From NCBI GenBank assembly GCA_045652465.1, contig JAZRUI010000002.1:74543-138542 (forward strand): a stretch of DNA of 64,000 nt. Reading direction: 5' to 3'. The notes below the pieces were generated by a model, which searched no databases, had not been told where the DNA came from, and saw only the letters and a program-made list of their open reading frames with translations. This stretch comes from SIG589 sp045652465. GTDB taxonomy: Bacteria; Bacillota; Clostridia; Oscillospirales; Acutalibacteraceae. Both the position numbers and the translations under genes were made by a program. Positions 15,652 to 25,500 of this stretch are shown here, piece by piece; positions within the stretch are counted from its first letter, which is position 1; every line of letters begins with the position of its first letter.

Positions 15652-15685
15652 AACCCCCGCTCAAACGAGCGGGGGTTAATTTTAT
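15652..15685. terminator. Bidirectional terminator trpB / FAD oxidoreductase
   Basis: Eleven-bp stem AACCCCCGCTC / GAGCGGGGGTT with AAAC loop, A/T-rich on both sides, between convergent genes. Confidence 0.9.
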
Positions 15686-16866
15686 ATAATAAATATATCG
15701 CCGGGAACTTCGCGGACGCCTGTTCCCTTCTCGATTGCCCAGTTGGCGGCAAGGCCTGCATTCTCGCCCATGGCGCAGCAGTTGCCCGTTACGCGATAGG
15801 ATGCCATCGCCGTGTGGGTTCCCGAGATGGTTTTTCCAACCACCAAAAGTCCCTCTATTCCCTTCGGAATAAGGCTGCGATAGGGCAGCTCATACTCGGT
15901 TACATCGCAGCAAACCTGCTCCTGCTCGTTGCCGTGGATATCGACATTAAAGGTTACCTTGGCAACGGCATCGGGGAAATGCGAGCCGTTCATTATATCC
16001 TCGGTGTTGACGCAATATTCGCCAACAATGCGGCGGGATTCGCGCACGCCCAAGAGCGGCGCCGACTGAACGAGATGAAGACCCGCAAAATCGGGATTAT
16101 AGTTTTTGAGCATCTCGAAGGTTTCGAGCATTTGGCGGCGGCCTTCAATTACCGCGGCGGTACGGTCGGCTGCCGAGAGAGGCTTAGCATTCATATGGGT
16201 TAGTTGAACAACGCCGAAGCCCGAGCCGGGGGCAGGAATTAAATAGGGCACCTCAAAGGGAGGCTCCTTGCCGCTACCCTCCGCCTCATATGCCGAAACG
16301 AGTTCCTTATAAATCATTGCGCCATCGCGATATTTTTCGGGAATGCCGCAAACGAGATACATTAATGTTACCGACTGGCAGTTGCCCTTTTGGTCGCCAA
16401 CGCGATATTCGGCGCCTGCATCGGCTGCAACGAGGGCATCGCCCGAAGCATCGATAACGATTTTAGCGTTATATGCCTTCTCGCCCTCGATGTTCTTAAC
16501 CTTAACGCCAACAATGCGATTGCCATCCATCAGTGCGCCCTCATAATGGGTGTCATAAAGGATGGTCACGCCTGCCTCAAGGCACTTGCGCTCGAGCATT
16601 TCCTTCATATATTCATATGTAAAGCTGGATTCCCAAAAGCCGCCCCATTGACCCTTGCTCTTAAGCTCGTCAACAAGCTCCTTCATGAAACCCTTTTTGT
16701 TTTCATAATCAAAGATGGGATTAACGAATCCCGAGGTCCACATTCCGCCAAGGCAATAGGTTTGCTCAACAAGCAGCACGCTGCTTCCCTTTCTTGCGGC
16801 GGCAACCGCGGCGGCTGTTCCCGAAGGGCCTCCGCCAACTACTATCACATCAAAAGAATTATTCAT
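15682..16866 (-). CDS. FAD-dependent oxidoreductase (FAD_oxidored family)
   Basis: The 394-residue protein starts with a Rossmann FAD motif (VIVVGGGPSGTAAAVAAARKG, residues about 8-28 in parts) followed by LVEQTYCLGGMWTSG, the pattern of the FAD-dependent oxidoreductases often found beside glycosidases and AraC regulators in gut bacteria. A second FAD-contact region is near the C-terminus (GLLVVGKTISGTHTAMASYR). No signal peptide, so cytoplasmic. It is divergent from an AraC-type regulator gene (99-base gap), which probably controls it. The substrate is unknown. Confidence 0.82.
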   Translation of the reverse strand: MNNSFDVIVVGGGPSGTAAAVAAARKGSSVLLVEQTYCLGGMWTSGFVNPIFDYENKKGFMKELVDELKSKGQWGGFWESSFTYEYMKEMLERKCLEAGVTILYDTHYEGALMDGNRIVGVKVKNIEGEKAYNAKIVIDASGDALVAADAGAEYRVGDQKGNCQSVTLMYLVCGIPEKYRDGAMIYKELVSAYEAEGSGKEPPFEVPYLIPAPGSGFGVVQLTHMNAKPLSAADRTAAVIEGRRQMLETFEMLKNYNPDFAGLHLVQSAPLLGVRESRRIVGEYCVNTEDIMNGSHFPDAVAKVTFNVDIHGNEQEQVCCDVTEYELPYRSLIPKGIEGLLVVGKTISGTHTAMASYRVTGNCCAMGENAGLAANWAIEKGTGVREVPGDIFII

Positions 16867-16965
16867 AACTTTTTCAACTCCAAAAAAGCCTTTACTTTTT
16901 TAATAAGGTTAAATATAATTGTTATAGAAAAAACTTAAAGCAAAACCCCCGAAAAGGAGATTTTT
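16867..16965. promoter_or_regulatory. Divergent promoter region FAD oxidoreductase / AraC regulator
   Basis: Contains TATAAT at 16914-16919 on the plus strand and the leader motif TAGAAAAAACTTAAAGCAAAA-like element at about 16924-16945, which recurs almost unchanged upstream of the giant surface protein gene (about 26364-26388). A GGAGA site (16955-16959) serves the regulator. Confidence 0.45.
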
Positions 16966-17682
16966 ATGGAAAAACCTAAAATCAAACTCTATTTCTATTT
17001 TCCAAAAAAGGAGAAATTCGATTTTGATAAGGAAACCTATGATTGTTCGGTTTTATTTTTAAATGTTGCGGGCAGTTTTCAATATCGCATAGGCAACCAG
17101 CCGTTGGAGGAGGCGCAACCGGGGGATATAATCTTTTGCCCGCGGGACACGGTGTTCCAACGCAAGACCCTATCGCCTATCGAACTGCATATGATAAAAT
17201 TCGATGGCTCCCTGCCCAAGAGAAATTATCGAATAACCTCGCGCATCCACGATGACCTTAAGGTTATTTCGCACAAGAGCTTTGCAAGATATCCCGATAT
17301 AGATGAGCTGCTTGAGCACTATATTTGCGACATCATTTATACGCTATCCGAGGAATCTATCCCCTCGCCCGTTATGCCGATAATTAAATATATGAATGAA
17401 AACTGCCACCTGCCGATAACCAACAAAACGCTTTGCGATATGCTGCATTGTTCCGAGGTTAGTCTTATTTCGCAGGTTAAGGCGCTCACGGGCAAAACCC
17501 CGCGGCAATACATTAACGACCGCCGCATCGAGCGCGCCAAGGAAATTTTGCTTTCCCGAGATATTCCCGTTTCGGCGGTTGCCGCACAAACGGGATTCGA
17601 AGACCCGTTTTATTTCAGCAAGGCCTTCAGCAAGGCAACGGGAATGTCGCCCAGCAAGTTCAAATCTAAATTCACGATATAA
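16966..17682 (+). CDS. AraC family transcriptional regulator
   Basis: The 238-residue protein has an N-terminal cupin-like sensing domain (about residues 1-125; QPGDIIFCPRDT is the barrel turn) and a C-terminal double helix-turn-helix DNA-binding domain (about 138-236), with the AraC signature region IPVSAVAAQTGFEDPFYFSKAFSKATGMSPSKF. Such regulators usually sense a sugar and activate neighbouring genes. The divergent FAD oxidoreductase gene is the nearest target; a shared leader motif links it tentatively to the surface protein/glycosidase operon further right. Confidence 0.9.
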   Translation: MEKPKIKLYFYFPKKEKFDFDKETYDCSVLFLNVAGSFQYRIGNQPLEEAQPGDIIFCPRDTVFQRKTLSPIELHMIKFDGSLPKRNYRITSRIHDDLKVISHKSFARYPDIDELLEHYICDIIYTLSEESIPSPVMPIIKYMNENCHLPITNKTLCDMLHCSEVSLISQVKALTGKTPRQYINDRRIERAKEILLSRDIPVSAVAAQTGFEDPFYFSKAFSKATGMSPSKFKSKFTI

Positions 17683-17715
17683 AGCACAGCGCCAAAAGGC
17701 GCTGTGCTTTTTTGT
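17681..17715. terminator. Bidirectional terminator
   Basis: Thirteen-bp stem AAAGCACAGCGCC / GGCGCTGTGCTTT with AAAA loop and T run, between the AraC gene and the convergent glycoside hydrolase gene. Confidence 0.93.
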
Positions 17716-17768
17716 TGGGGCGGGTCGCCCCCGTGTTGCAAAAGCGCGACCCGCCGCATTCAATTCGT

Positions 17769-19532
17769 TTAACCGAAGTTTTGAATGGTTGAATAAACCG
17801 CCACACCGCCACCGGGAATGGTATCAACAATGCTTTCCGTTACATTCTCGAAAATCTTATCAGCAGTTATGATTTTTGCTGCCGAGGTGGGTTTTATGGT
17901 GTTGGGAGAATAGAGATAGCGGCAAAATTCTTTTCCGCCCAAAGCCTTCTCGAGGTTTATCTTAACGGGAACTGACTCCTGATTCATATTAGCTACAACA
18001 AAGGACCAGTTGCCATCCTCAAGCTCAACCGCGGTTATATAAACTGCGGGGATTGAATCGGAGAAGGAAACATCATAGGTCTTTCCGTTTTCGCCATCTA
18101 AATATTTGGAGAGCAGGGTTAGCGCATAATAGTTGGGATAGGGGGTTTCGCTGTTATAAAGCGAGGGAACCGTTCCCAAAATTTGCGCACCGTTTTTATA
18201 TTCGCCGCCCGAGCCATAGTAGCCGGCCCAGGTTTGATCAAAGAACTGCCAGCAGGAAATCGCCGAAACGCCTGCATTGAAGGCCGCCATCATCTTAACA
18301 ACCTGCTGGGTTGCAAGCCAGGTATCGTCCCAGGTTTCTTTTTGGAATTCATCGCCATCGGTTCCGAATTCATCAAGCCAAAACTCTCTTACATTCTTAA
18401 AGCCATAGCCATCAACCTTGCTCATAAGACCATAATAGAGGTCGTAGCTCTCGCCATAAGGGTCATCGGTCGGGCTTTGCATGGTTTGAGTGTAATGCGA
18501 GGAATAGATATCAAAGATATCTCTATGCCAGGGGCTTGCCATAAAGGCGGATGCAAGACCTAAACGGTCGGTCTTAACCGACTGGTTGGGGCCTATGAGG
18601 GTCATCTTATCGCGAAGTCCTTCAGCCTTTAGCGCTTCATGGAGAGCCAAGAAGGTTGCCTTTTGATAATCAACGAAGGCGCCCGTTGCCGAGCCGCCGT
18701 CCTCACGGGGTTCGTTAAACACAACGAAGTTGAAGGCATTGGTAACGCCGTGGTCTTCGAGGGCTCTAACGAGTTCAACACCCCACTGCGCATAGCGGCG
18801 GTTTTGCTCTTCATGGTCGATTTGCTGATGATAGGTGCCGAAGCTTAAGGAAACGATGGGGTTTCCGTTTTCATCAAACTTGCGAGGCATTAGATAGGGA
18901 ACCTCAACGAAGCTGTGGTTATCGCTTCCGCAATAATACATAGCGGGATAATACCAAGCGAAAACGATGAGGATTTCAATATCGTATTCCGCGGCTTTCT
19001 TGCAGAAACGATAGAAGTTTTGCATATTCTCGTTTTCCCAATCCCAAGGGTCACTATCATCGCCCGAATACACCCAATCGGACTTGAACTGGGTTCGCAT
19101 AAAGTCGAAGCCCGCTTCTTTATAGCGTTTGAATTCGAGATCAATCATCTCGTCGGTATATTTGCGGTCGTTCGGGTCCATATCAAGGAACTCGGTTGAA
19201 TGATAAACCGAGCTTGTAAGGCCGCGGAAGTTGGTGCAAAGCGGGTCGCTGCCGTTATAAACGGTTAGCGTGCAATATTCTTCATCGCCAAAGAGCGAAT
19301 CGGCGCTTTGCTTTTCACCATCATAATCGCCGAGGTCGAGGGTTATATCATCGTTGTCATCCGAGGGCTCATCGGTTTCATCCTTATCGCCCTTGCCAAC
19401 AACCTCAACGATTTGCTTTATGGTGTCCTTACCGTCGCTTTCGCAGGAAACGAAAGCGACGCTTAAAAGAACAGCAATTAACACGAGTGCGAGGACCATT
19501 GAAATAATAGAGATTAACTTTTTATTTTTCAT
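17769..19532 (-). CDS. Clan GH-A glycoside hydrolase lipoprotein
   Basis: A surface glycosidase of 587 residues. The signal ends at FVSC (lipidated Cys30), then an acidic Asp/Glu linker (about 40-80) lifts a TIM-barrel domain (about 100-460) off the membrane. FNEP at 272-275 holds the acid/base Glu274, and LDEFG the likely nucleophile Glu388, the usual pair of clan GH-A (GH5/GH39-like). A small beta-sandwich domain follows (about 465-580). It overlaps the preceding 2,240-residue surface protein gene by one base (TAATG), so both are made together and probably act on the same polymer. The substrate cannot be read from sequence. Confidence 0.82.
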   Translation of the reverse strand: MKNKKLISIISMVLALVLIAVLLSVAFVSCESDGKDTIKQIVEVVGKGDKDETDEPSDDNDDITLDLGDYDGEKQSADSLFGDEEYCTLTVYNGSDPLCTNFRGLTSSVYHSTEFLDMDPNDRKYTDEMIDLEFKRYKEAGFDFMRTQFKSDWVYSGDDSDPWDWENENMQNFYRFCKKAAEYDIEILIVFAWYYPAMYYCGSDNHSFVEVPYLMPRKFDENGNPIVSLSFGTYHQQIDHEEQNRRYAQWGVELVRALEDHGVTNAFNFVVFNEPREDGGSATGAFVDYQKATFLALHEALKAEGLRDKMTLIGPNQSVKTDRLGLASAFMASPWHRDIFDIYSSHYTQTMQSPTDDPYGESYDLYYGLMSKVDGYGFKNVREFWLDEFGTDGDEFQKETWDDTWLATQQVVKMMAAFNAGVSAISCWQFFDQTWAGYYGSGGEYKNGAQILGTVPSLYNSETPYPNYYALTLLSKYLDGENGKTYDVSFSDSIPAVYITAVELEDGNWSFVVANMNQESVPVKINLEKALGGKEFCRYLYSPNTIKPTSAAKIITADKIFENVTESIVDTIPGGGVAVYSTIQNFG

Positions 19533-22500
19533 TATCCACGCACCTCCTTTTTGCGGTTTAAGACAAGCAAGACTGCTGCCGCGGCTACTGCCACAACGCC
19601 TGCCGCAATCATAAGAATTACGGAGAGGGTGTTATCGGCCTTCTTGCCCTTTTCCTTAATTATTTTGGTTATGGTTTTTTCTTCTTCCTGTTCGGCGCTT
19701 TCATCAGATTCTTCATCCTCGGCTTCCGCCTTTTTTGCGCCAAACTGCTCAAGGGTTATACCAAACTGCTCTAAAACAGCCTCATCTGAGGTTATGCCAT
19801 CTACGGTGTAATCACAGTAGAGGATATAAGCCACATAGTTGCCATCGTTATCGGTTGCGGTTAGGTAAGAATTTGCAGTTTCGTTATCGGTTATCTTAAC
19901 AATTGCATCAGCCTTACCGCTGCCGCCAACCTCCTCTACTTCGCCGTAAAGTCGGGTTACTGCAAGACCCGAGAGGAATCCATCCTCAACGGTCAAATCG
20001 CCCCAAAGAGTCATAATATCGCTGTTTGCGGGAGCAATATACATCTCATAGGTGCCGTTCTTGATTCCGTCGATACGATAGAATCCATCGGTTAAAACCT
20101 GCGAATAGGTTTTGCTGCCCTTAAAGATTACCTTGCTGCCCTCGGGAAGACCGGTGAGTGTTCCGGTTATATAGTTTTTGTTTTGGTTGCCCATTTCGCT
20201 AACGGGTAATTCATCCTTGGAGGGAGAAACCGAGAGGTCATGGGTGTTTTCCTTGAAGCCGCGGGTTGCATTGAAGAGAGCAATATAGTCAACATCAAAG
20301 CTGCCCTCGGTGCATTCGAGCAAGAGATATTCGGTTTCGAGGCGGTAGCCGCTAAACTCGAAGCCGCTGCGCTTCCACTTGCCGTTTGTATCCACTGAGA
20401 GCGAAACCTCATCGCCGTTTGCATCGCGGAAGAGTTGTTTGCCATCAGCCGAATATGAGAGCGAAACTGTTCCCTTTGCGCCCGCGGTGCCGCGGATATC
20501 AGCCGCGAAGATATAGGTTGCATCCCAGGTTAAATCATAGCTTGTTCTGGTGCTAACGGGGAGAACAATCTTATCGCCGGCCTTTAAGGTTATATAGCGG
20601 TTGCCGAATGCGGCATCGCCCGACTTAACAAAGGGAGCGAAGATATCGCCAGCCTTCTCGAAGCTATAGTTAGCGAAATAGTTTTGAGAGAGGTCTTGAG
20701 TATAGAGGTTTTCGGGAGCCTTATCGATTACGCTGCCCTCATATTCCTCAATGAGAACATCATCAAAGAGAATATTGCAGTTGGTTTTGCCTTCTATTCC
20801 GTCAACAAACCAGTTAGCGATATTGCTGGCGGCATGGGTTACATTGCCCATAGTGAAGGTGTAGCTAACCTTGGTCCACTCGGTTGTGTCAAGCTTTATG
20901 GTTTCGTTTGCGGGGTATTCGAGGATATAGGAGGGGGTTGTATAAACTATGCCGCTCTTAAACTCAACGCCCGCGGTTTCCGCCTTAGCATAGAACGAAA
21001 CGCGATAGCTGCGACCGGACTGGAGATTGAAGATAGCGAAGGGTTGCGAGAAGGGATGATATGCATACTCGCTGCCGCCCTTCATAAGCAGCGCGCCATC
21101 GCCGCTATGACCAACATTGCTGATTTCATACCAATCGGGGTTCTTGGGGTTTTTGTGCGCATTGGGAGAGAGAATGCTCTCGAATGCGGCGTTGCAAATA
21201 TCGCGAACTGTTTCGGAATCGAAGGTTATCTTATCAACTGCCACAAGATTTGTTGCGGGAGCAAACTTAACATCCTTGATTTCAACAGCTTCACCTGTAG
21301 GCGACTGGAACACGATATAGCCGTGGGAATATACGCTCGATAAGAACGAAACGGTGTATTCCTTCCAGTCGGGTGTTAATTGCTCGAAGCCCGAAGAAAC
21401 GCCCGAATAGGATTTATCCATTCCGTTATCGAGAATTAGCTTTTCGCCTGCGGCAGCCATTCCGAACTTGAGCGGAGCAGAGGTTGCCGAGCGAGCCTTG
21501 AAGGTTAGAGTATAGCCCTTGAGGGTGTCCATAATAGCGCCCTGATAGAAGCTGCCGGTTGTTGATGCGATTCCATCGTTAACGGTTAAATCGCCATACC
21601 AGCCATCCGCGCCTGCGCTGAAATCTCCGTTTTGGAGTTCATCGCTATACTTGCTGCCCTCGGTTAACTTTAGGTTATCAAGATAGAGGCCATCGGCGCC
21701 GCCCTTGCGCGAATAGTTGATGGAAATGAGAGCCTCGCTGCGGTTACCTGTGTTAAAGGTTAACTCAACGCGACGCCAATTCTTGCCATCGCCCTCGCCT
21801 ACCTTGCAAATGTAGTAATCGCCTGTGCGCATATCGGTAAGCTGATATAAAAGCATCGGGTTGATTACATTTGTCTTGGTTGTTTGATCGAGGTGATATC
21901 CCTTTTCGCGGAGATAACGATAGGCTGCTACATAGTCGAAGTTGATAAACTCGTTGCCCAACCAATAGAACGAAAGGGTGTAGTCGGTGTGGGGTTTGAG
22001 GTTTTCAACGATAAGGTTGGACTTGCGGTTGTTAGCGGTTAGCTTAACCATATAATCGCCGCTAACGGGCTCGATATCACCAACCTTTTTGGTTATCTGC
22101 GCTGTGCAGAAACCGCAATCCGCGGTAGCGGTTGTTCCTGAGAAGATGAAGCCGCCGAACACTCCGTTTTCGAAGTCGCCATCGACTATCATATTCTCGC
22201 TCTCAACATCCTTTCCTGCGAACTTCGCAAGGATAAACTGCGAATCGGTTACCTCGAAGGTGTAAGGATTGGATTTCGAGATAAGCTTGGATGAATTGTT
22301 ATAGTCATACCAGCCAAGGAAGGTGTTGCCTGCGTCGGGGGTTGCGGTTACTGTCACGCTTGTTCCTGTAACGGCAGGGCCGTTTGCGCCGCCGTTAAGG
22401 GTTGAGGTAACGCTGCCGCCATCGCCCGCATAAACGCCGATGTTATGCGACTCATAGAGCGCGAAATTATCAAAATAGCAAGCTTCCTCACCTGCTTGAT

Positions 22501-25500
22501 ATATAAGCTCGATTAACACCTCGGTGTTATCGCCTGTGTTGAAGGGAACGGAAATGAGCTCCCACTGACCGCCGTTGGCGGTTCCGAAGCCCGTTCCCAG
22601 CGTTTCCTTGTTATATGTGCCTATAACCTTGGCCTGCTGGAAATAGCAGTTATCGAGGGTTTTATGGGTGCGAACGCGGAATGTTAAGAAATAGTTTTCG
22701 TTCGCCTTGAGTCCCGAAATCTTGGTGCTGAAGGTGTTGCCTCTATGAAGGGCGCTAAGCATTTGCTCGCCCTCCCAAATCGAACCCTGGTTTGTTACGG
22801 TAACATCAAAACCGTAGTTATCGTGTAGGCCTTGATGAACAGTCCAATCGCCGTTTTCGCTGAGGGAGATATCGGGGGTTGTGTTCTCATAGCCTGCATC
22901 GGGCCAAAGGTTTTTAATATCGAAGCGGGCCTTCAAATCGCGGAAGCCGTCGATAGCGAAGGTGTATTCCGCATCGGTTGAAAGGAGGGTTTCGCCATCA
23001 TACCAGCCAAGGAAGGTGTTGCGTTCATAGGGAACAGCCTTAACGGTAACATTTGTTCCGTAGCGGGCGGTTATCTCTTTTGCGCCTACAATATAGCCAC
23101 CAAAGATTCCATCCTGCTTCTCAACTGCTGCGGTTACAACAAAGTCCGCAAGCGAAGCATCGCAAATAACGATATCATCTAAATAAAGGGTTGTTCCGAG
23201 ATTGCTGGAATAGTTAACGGTGATAGTCAAGGCATCGCTCGCGCCCGAGTTTACGGGAAGAACAACCTTAACCCACTCATCGCAGCCCGCTATATTAAAG
23301 GCTTTTTCAGCGAGTGTCTCGCCGCCTACAGCGGTTATTTTAACCGAATCAAGAGTGAAATCGCCCGAAGCAGCTTTCCACATAAAGGAAAGAACATAGG
23401 ATTTATTTGTATCTGCCGCAATAGCGGGAAGCTTGAACTCTTTGCAGGTTGGGTTAACCATTAAAGCATTTTTGCCCGAAACAAACTCGTTGGTAACAAC
23501 GGTTGCCTCGCCAACAGTATCACCCGCAGCAGCATTCTCCATTCCCGAATCGGGATAAAGATTGCCTATTTCAAAGTGCGCCTTAAGCTCTGCATTCTTG
23601 CGAACGGTGTATTCAATTGTTTCGGTATCGGCAACCTTTTCAGTGCCAACATACCAGCCCTTAAAGGTGTTGCCCTGATATGTTACGGCAGTAAAGGTTA
23701 CCTTTGCGCCATAGCGGACGTTTGCTGTTTTCTCGCCAACTATATATCCGCCATAAACTCCATTTTCGGTTTCAATGCCCGCAGTTACGGTGTATTCGGT
23801 TGGGTCGGGCTTGAATTTTGCGGTGTATTCTTCATTGCTTACAAGCTTAACACGCAAAACGGGAGAGGTGGTTACAAGTGCGCCGCCCTTATCATACCAA
23901 CCATCGAATAAGAAGCCAACATCAGGTGTGGCAAAATAATCGGCATACATATCGGCATAATAGGAATTTGCGGTGTCAACATATTTGGCATAAATATCAG
24001 CCGTGCCGCGGGTTGCCGAGGTTATATGAGCTGCTTCGGCGGTTCTATAGGAATAAACCTTGCCGTTTTCGCCTGCGGTTACCTTAGCGAGCGCCGCAGG
24101 ATTCTTCGCAGCAACAGAGCACGACATATTATCGAACAAGAAGGCATTGGTTTGGCTATCATCGCAGCCGAGGGTTAAGAAATGGGTTCCGTTGGCTTCG
24201 GCGGTGAAGATAACAAACATATCAACCCATTCATTTACGGAGGAGACCGCCTTGGTCAATGAATAATGGGTTTTGGCATCACTTTGCCAGTTGCCCCAAG
24301 CATAGTTATTGGTGTTTACTCCCTTATGAGAAGCGAGCTGAACATGATACGAATATTTTGTTCCGCCATCGCTGGTCCACGGAACCTTGCCGTTTGCATC
24401 GGCAGGGTCAACCGAGAGATAGAGAAAATCGCGGTTTGCATTATAGGTTGCGGCGGTTATCGCATAGGAGAACTTCCAAAGATAGGTTTTGCCCGCCTCG
24501 AGCGTTACGGGAATGTTAACAAGTCCCTTGCGCTTGGAAGCATGGCTTGCCTGATTGGGGGTTACCTGAAGGGCGCTCGCGCCAAACTCGGGATTGCTTC
24601 CCGAAAGGGTCGGAACAATAGCGTTAACGCCGGTGTGGGCTGCATCATAATCGATATAATCGTTATAAATCTTAGCGGTGTTTGCGTTTATTTCATAGTC
24701 ACCGTCATAGATGAGGTTGTCGTTTGTGAAGACGGCAACATAGCCAAGGTGGCCCGCCTTCTCGAGGGTGGGTTCCAGTGTTTCAAAGGTATAGGGCGAG
24801 GTTGTGCCATCAAACCAGCCGAGGAACTTGTTGCCGTAGAATGCCTTGGCGGTATAGGTTCCGTCGCCGTTGTCAACAAGCACGCCGCCGCCTTCAGCCG
24901 CTATATCGGTTGCGAATTTAGCGGTGTATTCCTTACCTGTCATAAGAAGATAGGCTCTCTTCTCCTCCGAAACGCGCTCGCCGTTTTCATCGAACCAGCC
25001 AATAAACTCGGCGCCTGCATTCTCGGTTGCAACAAAGCATTCATAGGCTGTGGGATAGAAAACATTTGCGGTGTCGCGATTTGTGAAAACATCGCTGTCG
25101 CCGCGCTTGCCGTCGGTGTATGTATAGTAGTTTTCGTCGGAGCGGGGAGAGATATTTTGAACGCTTCCGTGCTTGAGCGCGGAAACGGCCGACTTATCGT
25201 TGGCCTTTGCCTCACTGATGAGGATGTTATCAACAAGAACAAAATCGGTGTTGTTATAGTGGGTTCCAAGCGAGAAGAACATTATGCCCTCATCGCTTCC
25301 GTTTTTGAAGATATTGGCATCCTCGCCGGGATTAACCAACACGAAAACATCCTGCCAAACTGCCTTGGAGCCAAGGCCGTTATCGGTGAAATACTTATCG
25401 CATTGTTCGGCATTGGCATCATAGCCATCGCTGCCGCCCCAAGAATAAAGCGATTTAAACTTGCTGTTGGTTTCATCCGTGGGGGTTGCGTGCTGCTGCG

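Noticed and set aside
14924..15664. Minus-strand frame of 246 codons
   Set aside because: Antisense shadow of trpB, which is certain from motifs and leader.
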